From Filimonas lacunae (GTDB taxonomy: Bacteria; Bacteroidota; Bacteroidia; Chitinophagales; Chitinophagaceae), in assembly GCF_002355595.1 (NCBI RefSeq), contig NZ_AP017422.1, forward strand, positions 4,588,001 through 4,652,000: a DNA stretch of 64,000 nt, written 5' to 3'. Position numbers and translations under genes: made by a program. Below are positions 1-7,491 of this stretch, in pieces; position 1 is the stretch's first letter; each line of letters begins with the position of its first letter. The notes beneath the pieces are model-generated. The model searched no databases, was not told the origin of the DNA, and saw nothing but the letters and a program-made list of their open reading frames with translations.

Positions 1-687
1 CTCGAACCGACATCCACTATATTCCCGATCCAGCCACTTATCCATCACGTAATGGAGGTATAAGTTCGCCAGTACAGGACCAATGATTGAGCCTTGCGGT
101 ACACCTTTGGTTCTTGACACTATCGATCCATTTTGCTTTTGATACGGGGCTTTCAACCAACGCTCTATGTACAAAAGCATCCATCTTACCTGACAATGAC
201 GCTGTAGCGCTTTCATCAGTAAGTCGTGGGGGATATTGTCGAAGTAACCCTTGATATCCACATCCACTACCCAGTTCAGACGCCAGCATCTTTCGCGCGC
301 TTTAGATAAAGCATCGATCGCAAATTTTCCAGGTCGGTAGCCATAGCTATCTCGGTGAAAAATAAGCTCCAGTGATGGTTCTAACATACCTCTTACTACT
401 GTCTGGGCAATCCGATCAGCTATGGTGGGTATACCCAGAGGTCTTAGTCCACCTCCTTTCTTTGGGATCTCGTGTAATCTCACCGTCGGTGGTATATAAC
501 TACCTGAGCTCATCTGATTCCATAGCTTGTACAAGTGATCCCTATACCTTTCATGGAATACATCCAGACTTACTCCATCAACACCACCAGCTCTTTTATT
601 CGAGTGTACCTTCTGATAGGCCATACTCACCAGTCGCCGACTAATACTAAACGATTTTGCTCCACTCATTTTCGAACCACCTGACAT
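1..687 (-). CDS. ltrA: Group II intron reverse transcriptase/maturase, N-terminal part (cut by window edge)
   Basis: Multifunctional reverse transcriptase/maturase that helps a group II intron splice and retrohome. The minus-strand frame is open from an ATG at 687 (a second ATG lies at 669) to base 1, giving 229 visible residues. Recognisable RT blocks are AGGVDGVS near the start, IPKKGGGLRPLGIPT, DRIAQTVV, SYGYRPG, VDVDIKGYFDNI carrying the first catalytic Asp, and GVPQGSIIGP. The frame reaches HYVMDKWLDREYSGCRFE at the edge. The catalytic YADD that normally follows, the maturase domain and any endonuclease domain lie outside the window. No stop or frameshift is seen in the visible part, so the gene may be intact. 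It belongs to the common bacterial intron RT type, and the family call is secure. Confidence 0.93.
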   Translation of the reverse strand, partial: MSGGSKMSGAKSFSISRRLVSMAYQKVHSNKRAGGVDGVSLDVFHERYRDHLYKLWNQMSSGSYIPPTVRLHEIPKKGGGLRPLGIPTIADRIAQTVVRGMLEPSLELIFHRDSYGYRPGKFAIDALSKARERCWRLNWVVDVDIKGYFDNIPHDLLMKALQRHCQVRWMLLYIERWLKAPYQKQNGSIVSRTKGVPQGSIIGPVLANLYLHYVMDKWLDREYSGCRFE

Positions 688-1224
688 AATCAGTTTTCGT
701 CCATGATTAAAAGCGTGATAACAGCCTCTCTTCGCTCCATTCTCATTACAAGAATTTCAGCACTACTACGAAGGCTTCTGTCCCTGTGCCGGACATCGAT
801 ACTTTCTATCTTGCTGTCCTGGCAGCTTGATATTTTCTCTTATCATTCCGACGACAAATTCTCCTGTTCCCGGCAATTGCCCATGTTAAGATCGCGCTGT
901 CTATACGCCGGATACCGCAGCAACAGTAATCAGGTGGCCTTACTGCTTATCCCAATGACGATACTGGACATTGGTTTTGACATCGTCTGACCCTTTGGAC
1001 GCCTCTAGCGACAGTTCACTTCGTTCGTCTTCTTAACACATACCTGACACGTTTAACATGCCTTTTCCTTTCATGCTCACTACCACAACTCTTAATTGCA
1101 GCAGCTAAAGGTGGTTTGACGGCTGTTCCTGAAAACCGCCGCCGATGGGCCTACCATCATTATTTGCCGAGCATTGAATGCTCATTCAAAGAACTATTTT
1201 GAACTCGCTGTTCATTCAGGACAC
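688..1224 (-). other. Probable 5' ribozyme portion (domains I to IV start) of the group II intron
   Basis: This 537-base stretch has no convincing coding frame. It sits between the intron RT start and the susD stop codon. Its length fits the RNA normally found 5' of an intron-encoded RT. Several small hairpins are visible, for example GAGCAT/ATGCTC arms at 1169-1183. I could not find a clear GUGYG 5' boundary, so the exact intron end is unknown. Assignment to intron RNA is an inference from position. Domain V and the 3' end would lie left of the window. Confidence 0.4.
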
Positions 1225-2718
1225 TCAATAACCTGGATTCTGATTACCTAATACAGGATTATACTGAAAATCCAAATATGGAATAGGGTAAAGTTGTTGG
1301 TAGGAGTTCCAAACAATCCCTTTATCTAGAGCAGCTTTTTGCATCACCTGATCAACTAATCCTGTTCTCTTAATATCAAGCCATCTATGACCAAATTCAG
1401 TAAATAGCTCGATTTGTCTTTCATGCATTAGTGCAGTTATTGCATCAGCCTGTGAAATAGATGGCACAATATCTGGTAAAGGGTTAGGAACCGAGTCACT
1501 AATTGCAGCACGAGCTCTCCTCCTGATGATATTTAAATCTTCTATTCCAGACTGCAACTTCCCTCCCCCCTGTCTTATGCGAGCTTCTGATCGTATTAAA
1601 TATTGCTCTGCAAGACGCAATATATTAGAATACTCCTTTCCGTAAGTGCTACCAATTCCTAATTTATATTTGTATGGAAAGTAATAAGTAATACCCGCTG
1701 ATGTTTTTACACTGGAAACCCATTTATTTCTTCTTAAGTCCCCTTTTTCAAAATTATTCAAAAATGCAGGAGAAAGAAAAACTGGCCATATGGTATTAGT
1801 AGAAGCAGGACCAGAAGCTGGCAAATTAAAATTCAATCCTTCTGGAGTGTTTCTAGAAGTAGCAGCAACTGGCTGTAGCTGCCAGATTGCCTCCATATTG
1901 CTATTTAAAAAAGCACCATCTAATGTTTGCAATCCAAACAACGTACTATTTCCTATCACTAAACTGGCCTGTGTTTCTGCATTTATATAGTCGCCCGCAT
2001 ACAAATAAGTTCTTGCTAAAAGGGCAATAGCGGCCCATTTTGTTGGACGTACCCTTTCCGCTCCTTGTACCGAGCTCAAAGAACCATTCAAAAAACTATC
2101 TGATAATAATTCAATTGCAGCTTTCAAATCAGACACAATGGCTTCATAAACTTTATCTTTAGGAGATCGGGGAGCATTAGAATTTGTGGCAAAATTGGTA
2201 CTTAAAACAAGCGGTACATCTCCATACAAGTTTACTAAATAAAAATAGAATAAAGCTCGCATAAATCTAGCTTCTCCCAGCAGCTGTTTTTGCACAGAAG
2301 GAGTTATTGAAATGTTATTTTGGTATCCTGATACCAGATTATTTGCTTTATATACTAGTGCATATAAAAACTTCCATGGATCTGTATCTAAAGCAATTGC
2401 AGGTGACAAAGCTAAACTGTTATAATAAAAAGATTTTAAATCAACATTTGTCTGATCAGGCAATATATTTAATTCATCTGCAGACAGTCCCAAGGTAAAA
2501 TTTAACGAATTGAATCCCTGAGTAGCAACTGTTACATTCATCATGGACGCATACAATCCAGTTGAAACTGAGATTGCCGTCGGATCAGTGGTAAATACAT
2601 TATCCCTAGTAAGACTAGTAATAGGCACACCAACCTCTACAAGCTTAGAGCAAGATGTAGTCATAGCAAAAGCACATGCTAGAAAAAGTAATCTGTTATT
2701 AAGTATTTTAGTTTTCAT
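1225..2718 (-). CDS. SusD/RagB family nutrient-binding outer-membrane lipoprotein
   Basis: Surface lipoprotein that caps a TonB-dependent SusC channel and binds the imported ligand (glycan or peptide). The 497-residue product starts with a lipoprotein signal ending in TTSC (lipid-accepting Cys near residue 23). It then has SusD features: a GLY.SMMN helix, KANNLV, the tetratricopeptide-like FMRALFYFYLVNLYGDVPL segment, LLARTYLYAGD, and a C-terminal RHxxLFTEFGHRWLDIKR-type block ending in QNPGY. It lies 20 bp downstream of the SusC gene and is surely co-transcribed with it. Base composition is AT-rich, like its partner. The stop codon is intact although intron-like sequence follows almost at once. 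Ligand unknown; no enzyme gene sits beside the pair. Confidence 0.92.
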   Translation of the reverse strand: MKTKILNNRLLFLACAFAMTTSCSKLVEVGVPITSLTRDNVFTTDPTAISVSTGLYASMMNVTVATQGFNSLNFTLGLSADELNILPDQTNVDLKSFYYNSLALSPAIALDTDPWKFLYALVYKANNLVSGYQNNISITPSVQKQLLGEARFMRALFYFYLVNLYGDVPLVLSTNFATNSNAPRSPKDKVYEAIVSDLKAAIELLSDSFLNGSLSSVQGAERVRPTKWAAIALLARTYLYAGDYINAETQASLVIGNSTLFGLQTLDGAFLNSNMEAIWQLQPVAATSRNTPEGLNFNLPASGPASTNTIWPVFLSPAFLNNFEKGDLRRNKWVSSVKTSAGITYYFPYKYKLGIGSTYGKEYSNILRLAEQYLIRSEARIRQGGGKLQSGIEDLNIIRRRARAAISDSVPNPLPDIVPSISQADAITALMHERQIELFTEFGHRWLDIKRTGLVDQVMQKAALDKGIVWNSYQQLYPIPYLDFQYNPVLGNQNPGY

Positions 2719-2738
2719 ATATATAGTAGCTGATTGGA

Positions 2739-5700
2739 TTATAAATTTAATTGAAAGCCTACCATAATTACACGCAATGGTGGAACTCCTATGCCTGTTT
2801 CAGGATCAAGCCCTTGGTACTTTGTAAAAGTGACAATATTCTGTGCATTACAAAAAACCTTGGCATCATTAATTTTTAATTTCTTTTTTATCTTATCTGG
2901 CATGTTCCAAGACAATGATAACGATTTTAATCTGGCAAAAGTCCCATCAACAATTGCTGCATCACTATTATTAAAGTCATATGTTCGATTGGCAATTAAA
3001 CTAGTGAACTTACTATACATAGCAACATCTCCCGTTTTTTGCCATCGATTCAATACAAAAATAGGTTTATTTGCACCTATATACCCAGCAGGAACAGTAC
3101 CTCCGAAATAACCATTCATTTTCTTTTTAACAAACTGGACAAAAAAGCTAAACTGCAGTGATCTAAAAGTAAAAGTATTATTAAATCCTCCCATAAAAAC
3201 AGGCCGCCTTGAAACGGGAACCTGATCTCTTCCAGGCGTTGGTGAAGATGTAATGCCTCCTCCACTTGTATAAAAGGCAAAGTTGCCATTTGCAGGATTC
3301 GCTCCAGCATAACGGAAAACGAAAGAAGAAGAGTAATCCAAAGGTTGACCTATTACAAACTGCCCATTAGATTTAGCAAAATCCTTGTAGGATATTAATT
3401 TTGTACTGGGAATAGTAAAAATTATATTAGAAGACCATTTAAATTTTTTAGAGATAATATTTTCTGTATTTAACACAAATTCAGCACTTGTATTCTGTAT
3501 AGTAACATCTAGATTAGTTGGTAGGGTAGGAAATCCCGCTGTCGCAGGCAATACAGTAGTAGCCAAAACACTGCTTGTCCTATTTCGTGCATAATTAAAA
3601 TTCAATAAAATACGATCCTTCAAAAATCCTATATCTGCCCCTAAATTAAGCTTCCTAGTTTCTTCCCAATGTCTATATGGATTATATAACTGATAAGCAT
3701 CTAATGCGCCTACTTGTTGATAAGGAACGGTGACAGTAAAACCTGAATATAAATCGTAAAAAGAATAATCACCCAATTGATCACTTCCGGTTGATCCATA
3801 ACTTAATCGCAGCTTTCCAAAACTAAATAAGGCTCCAGTAGTTCTCTTTATAAATTTTTCCTCCGAAAAAATCCAGCCTAAACCAGCAGCACCAAACATA
3901 TGAAATCTGTCCAAAGGGCCAAAACGACTACTCCCATCACGCCTCATTGTAAAATTTAATAAGTACTTATCTTTAATATTATAATTAATTTTCCCAAAAA
4001 TGGCAGAATAACGGTATACGCTTTGTACGGCCGAAGATACTGAGAAAGCCGTAGCAGCACCCGGATTCTCTCGTAATTGATCAGCACTATACCCTGCTGT
4101 AACCACAAACTTACCATCAGACGCAGTCTGTAAATAAGTTCCGCCCAACATGCACTCTAATTTTCCAGGACCGACAACTGAAGAATAAGTTATTTGTGGC
4201 TCTACAATTGAAGATGTAATGATATGATCTCCAAAAACAGACTGTCCATTCATTGGACTCCTCAATTCAGGAGCATAAGCACTGTTGGGACTTATTGATT
4301 TATCACGAGTCTGCGTTATAGTATATCCTCCATTTACCCTGGCTGTTATTTTTGAAGAAACTCTATAACTAAGGTCACCGGAACTGACAAGATTATTTGT
4401 CTTAATTTCATAAGTAGAATTTAAACGAGCTAGGGGATTAGCCCATGTAGACCTGCCATTATCATCAATCGCCCAATTTAAAGTACCATCACTTTTATAA
4501 AGATCAGGGGCAACAGGTGCTAAGTTTAAAGCCAAATCAGCAAGGTCAAGTTGTTGCAATTTATTAAAATCAGACATATAAGAAGCAGACATTTGAAATT
4601 TTAATCTTTGGTTCTGAGAGGAAGTGTTAAAATTAAAATGAGCAGACCCTTTTACATCAGCAAAATCTCCCGGCGAAATAGTACTTTCCTTATAATAAGT
4701 ACCACTAATTAGATATTGACTCAGAGGAGTGCCTCCTGAGACATTGAGAGATACGTTTGCATATCGGGAAGTCCCCCCTAAAAACTCTTTTTGCCAATCC
4801 ATAGTTCTGGAAGTGTCCCAACTATATAAATTTAATATATCATATGCATTTCCTTTATTAGCCAATATATTATCATTCCTCAAAGCTTCTTTACGCATCA
4901 TGACATACTCACTAGAATTAAGCATTTTAACCCTTTTCGTTGCTTTCCCCCATCCACCTTGAAAATTTAATCCCAAACTTCCCACCCCAGTTTTTCCCTT
5001 TTTAGTAGTGATTAAAATTGCTCCATTAGCTGCTCTCGAACCATATATAGCAGTGGCATCTGCATCTTTAAGAACATCAATACTTTCAATATCTGCTGGG
5101 TTTAGGTAACTTAAAGGATTTCCAGGCCCCCCTTGTCCAAAAGCATAATTTCCCGACCCTCCCAAAGGAGAATAAAGCCCTACGCTAGAAAGAATTTGGG
5201 ATGAGTAAGGTACTCCATCAATCACATATAAAGGATCTTGTCCTCCATCAAAAGTGTTCTGCCCTTGTATTTTCACTGTAACCCCACTTCCGGGCAAGCC
5301 ATTAGCTTGGACAATATCTAACCCTGGCACCCTACCTTGTAAAGCTAATAACGGGTTATTGACTGGTTGTTTCTCTATATCTTCAGCTTTTATAGTAGTT
5401 ACATTTCCTGTTTGCAAGCGCTTACTAACCTTCCCATAAGCAATTGTCTGTACATCATCAAGCTGGCTATTAGATAGCTTTAATCTCACTTCAATATCAA
5501 CACCAGCTACATAAGAAATCTCTACAGATTCATATCCTACAAAAGAAACATATAGTTTTACCTCTTTTTTGGAAACATTAGGAATTCTAAATCTCCCATC
5601 AGCATTAGTATTTGCTCCATTGGTAGTGCCAACGATAAGAACAGAAGCACCTTGCAAAGGATTCCCTTTGTCATTTAAAACACGCCCAATAATCTCTTCA

Positions 5701-6065
5701 AAATTCTTTTGTTCAAATGCCTTGATTGAATTTAATTGATCTTTTCTCTGGACTATAATCTTACTCCCTTCTATTCGGTAAATTAATTGCTGCTTTGAAA
5801 AGCATTGTTGCAGAATATTCTCAATAGAAGAATTTTCTACAGAGATATTAACGCTATTTAAAACGTTCTTTATTACTTCCTTGGTGTACAAAAAAGAATA
5901 TCCAGTGGCCCTTTCAATCTCTTGAAATGCTTTTTCTAACGACACCCCCTTTAAATGTAAAGAATATTGCGCATTGGCAAATACATGCAAATGAACAAAA
6001 AAAAGAAAGATGGATATAGCAAATAGCTTTCTCCAGTTTTTTAATTGAGCAGTTATAAGATTCAT
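2739..6065 (-). CDS. SusC/RagA family TonB-dependent outer-membrane receptor with N-terminal STN domain
   Basis: TonB-dependent import channel, 1108 residues. Order: signal peptide (about 1-32), STN (secretin/TonB short N-terminal) domain around 40-110, carboxypeptidase-regulatory-like beta domain around 125-205 (IGRVLNDKGNPLQGASVLI), plug with QGRVPGLDI, PLYVIDGVPY and IESIDVLKDADATAIYGSRAANGAILITTKKG, then a long beta-barrel ending in GFQLNL. Known role of STN domains in such receptors: passing ligand occupancy to a FecR anti-sigma factor. No sigma/FecR pair is adjacent; the nearest is at 19312-21105, beyond the LanKC operon. Forms an operon with the SusD at 1225-2718. AT-rich composition contrasts with the second SusC at 30556-34044. 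Confidence 0.94.
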   Translation of the reverse strand: MNLITAQLKNWRKLFAISIFLFFVHLHVFANAQYSLHLKGVSLEKAFQEIERATGYSFLYTKEVIKNVLNSVNISVENSSIENILQQCFSKQQLIYRIEGSKIIVQRKDQLNSIKAFEQKNFEEIIGRVLNDKGNPLQGASVLIVGTTNGANTNADGRFRIPNVSKKEVKLYVSFVGYESVEISYVAGVDIEVRLKLSNSQLDDVQTIAYGKVSKRLQTGNVTTIKAEDIEKQPVNNPLLALQGRVPGLDIVQANGLPGSGVTVKIQGQNTFDGGQDPLYVIDGVPYSSQILSSVGLYSPLGGSGNYAFGQGGPGNPLSYLNPADIESIDVLKDADATAIYGSRAANGAILITTKKGKTGVGSLGLNFQGGWGKATKRVKMLNSSEYVMMRKEALRNDNILANKGNAYDILNLYSWDTSRTMDWQKEFLGGTSRYANVSLNVSGGTPLSQYLISGTYYKESTISPGDFADVKGSAHFNFNTSSQNQRLKFQMSASYMSDFNKLQQLDLADLALNLAPVAPDLYKSDGTLNWAIDDNGRSTWANPLARLNSTYEIKTNNLVSSGDLSYRVSSKITARVNGGYTITQTRDKSISPNSAYAPELRSPMNGQSVFGDHIITSSIVEPQITYSSVVGPGKLECMLGGTYLQTASDGKFVVTAGYSADQLRENPGAATAFSVSSAVQSVYRYSAIFGKINYNIKDKYLLNFTMRRDGSSRFGPLDRFHMFGAAGLGWIFSEEKFIKRTTGALFSFGKLRLSYGSTGSDQLGDYSFYDLYSGFTVTVPYQQVGALDAYQLYNPYRHWEETRKLNLGADIGFLKDRILLNFNYARNRTSSVLATTVLPATAGFPTLPTNLDVTIQNTSAEFVLNTENIISKKFKWSSNIIFTIPSTKLISYKDFAKSNGQFVIGQPLDYSSSFVFRYAGANPANGNFAFYTSGGGITSSPTPGRDQVPVSRRPVFMGGFNNTFTFRSLQFSFFVQFVKKKMNGYFGGTVPAGYIGANKPIFVLNRWQKTGDVAMYSKFTSLIANRTYDFNNSDAAIVDGTFARLKSLSLSWNMPDKIKKKLKINDAKVFCNAQNIVTFTKYQGLDPETGIGVPPLRVIMVGFQLNL

Positions 6066-6793
6066 TGAAGATCATTTTATTAAGAAGTCATCCAAAGATT
6101 ATTTCATAACAAAATGAAGCATTGTATTCAAAAACATTTCAATTTTAAATATCAGTAATCAAAACTAATAGAAACTTGCAACTGTATTCAAAAAACAAGT
6201 AATGTTATTACTAATTAAAAGCTTATAATTTGGATAAAGAGAATAATTTTAAACAGGGTAAAACTGTATTTCAGATAAATGATCTTTTACGGGGACCTAT
6301 TAGAAAGTTTGATATAAGGAAAATCTTATGGGGCCAACTTACAGGAATACTTAATATATATTCCTGATCCCTCCTGATCACTTTATTTCGCTCAAAGCAA
6401 CACTTCCTTTATTCCTTTAAAACATCCAACCCAATATCGATCACTTCCAGCTTATTACGCAAGCAAAACACAAGAATATTCCAGACTAAAATTACCGTCT
6501 CCCTGTTTATATAATTCAATTCTCGTTGAAATTGGCCCAAGCCCTGTTCTAAACAAATTATTATCAAACCTTCTATTAGAATATTCACTTAAAACCGTTT
6601 AAATAACAAAATGCCCCCAGATATTCCAAAATAATTCCATCAAAAAGGTATCATTCAATATAAATTTACATTATACCATTTCAAAAATGATGCATCACAA
6701 GAGATGGATATACACATGCCTAACTACATTCAAAAAGTAGGCGATTTTATCACCCAAAAATTTAGCTTTTTTTATAAAAAAAGCAAAATAACT
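6066..6793. other. Long AT-rich divergent intergenic region
   Basis: 728 bases lie between the divergently transcribed susC gene and the first small secreted-protein gene. Apart from the candidate susC promoter nothing convincing is seen. TGTATTCAAAAA occurs twice (near 6124 and 6183). A weak -7-like TATAAATTTAC lies near 6660, in front of the rightward gene. No coding frame, tRNA or strong hairpin was recognised. Confidence 0.5.
6160..6192 (-). promoter_or_regulatory. Candidate Bacteroidota-type promoter for the susC/susD pair
   Basis: On the minus strand TAGTTTTG (6160-6167) matches the Bacteroidota -7 consensus TAnnTTTG exactly. A T-rich TTG (6189-6191) lies about 21 bases upstream, near the expected -33 position. 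It would give a leader of roughly 90 bases before the SusC ATG. Consensus knowledge is established; use of this site is inferred. Confidence 0.4.
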
Positions 6794-7063
6794 ATGAACA
6801 AGGTAAAATATGTATTATCTGCAATTACAATGATTGCTGCAGTAGGTGGCGCTTTTGCTTTTAAAAAAGCCGCTACAGGAGATAAATTAATTTACCTCTA
6901 CACTTCTTTAAAAACACGTTGCACACTTCCAGTTCAGGGTTATTTAGCCCCACTTAACACACCTGGAGGTATACCAACTGGCTACGTTCTAACAAGCTAC
7001 GCAACAGCTATTAACAGAGCATCTTGTCAAGCTCAAGGATATTTCCAAAATAATAGCTTTTAG
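6794..7063 (+). CDS. Small secreted Cys-containing protein, DUF6520-like (tandem copy 1)
   Basis: 89 residues. A start at 6794 (MNKVKYVLSAITM) is chosen over the upstream ATG at 6704 because it matches the start of the tandem paralogue and puts the signal peptide at the N-terminus (cleavage after about AFAF or KKAA). The mature part is short, rich in Tyr, Thr, Ser and Pro, with two cysteines (KTRCTLP and RASCQAQGYF). It resembles the Bacteroidota DUF6520 group of small exported proteins of unknown function. It is 79% identical (70 of 89 positions counted) to the next gene, with a run of about 39 identical bases near the start, so the duplication is recent. A terminator follows. Because a LanKC synthetase operon lies next door, a role as substrate peptide is possible but unproven. 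Confidence 0.8.
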   Translation: MNKVKYVLSAITMIAAVGGAFAFKKAATGDKLIYLYTSLKTRCTLPVQGYLAPLNTPGGIPTGYVLTSYATAINRASCQAQGYFQNNSF

Positions 7064-7076
7064 TATCTTTCTAGAG

Positions 7077-7106
7077 GAAAAAGGTTGCATTTTTGCAACC
7101 TTTTTC
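7077..7106 (+). terminator. Rho-independent terminator after tandem copy 1
   Basis: 13-bp perfect stem (7077-7089 with 7094-7106) with a TTTT loop; the 3' arm ends in a run of T. It lies 14 bases after the stop codon of the first small secreted-protein gene, so the two tandem copies probably form separate transcripts or partially read through. Confidence 0.85.
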
Positions 7107-7167
7107 TCATTTCCAAACCTTACTATTAGATTAATTTTCAATAACTAATAAATTATTATTAACATAT

Positions 7168-7437
7168 ATGAATAAGATAAAATATGTATTATCTGCAATT
7201 ACAATGATTGCTGCAGTTGGCGGTGCTTTGGCATTTAAAAAAGTTGCAACAGGTGATAAAATAATTTACTTCTACACTACTTTAAGAACACGTTGCACAC
7301 TGCCATTACAAGGCTATTTAGCTCCCCTTAATGTACCAGGCGGCACACCAACTAATTATGTTTTAACTAGCTACGCAACAGCATTTAACCAAGCAAATTG
7401 CACACATCAAGGATATTTCTTTAATCATGCGTTTTAA
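7168..7437 (+). CDS. Small secreted Cys-containing protein, DUF6520-like (tandem copy 2)
   Basis: 89 residues, paralogue of the preceding gene (70 of 89 identical). It has the same N-terminal signal segment (MNKIKYVLSAITMIAAVGG), the same RTRCTLP and PLNVPGGTP blocks, and a conserved C-terminal S-Y-A-T-A-x4-[AS]-[NS]-C pattern followed by GYF. Both cysteines are conserved between copies, while changes cluster in the last 20 residues. The stop codon lies inside a long inverted repeat shared with the converging S9 peptidase gene. Function unknown; candidate secreted factor or precursor peptide for the neighbouring LanKC operon. Confidence 0.8.
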   Translation: MNKIKYVLSAITMIAAVGGALAFKKVATGDKIIYFYTTLRTRCTLPLQGYLAPLNVPGGTPTNYVLTSYATAFNQANCTHQGYFFNHAF

Positions 7438-7491
7438 TAATTATTTAGATAAGATGTTTTCTGGAAAACATCTTATCTAAATAATTATTAA
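7434..7491. terminator. Perfect 28-bp inverted repeat, bidirectional terminator between converging genes
   Basis: Arms 7434-7461 and 7464-7491 are exact reverse complements with only two bases between them. The left arm contains the stop codon of the rightward small gene, and the right arm contains the stop codon of the leftward S9 peptidase. GGTTTTT follows on the plus strand. Most likely a shared transcription terminator. Confidence 0.8.
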
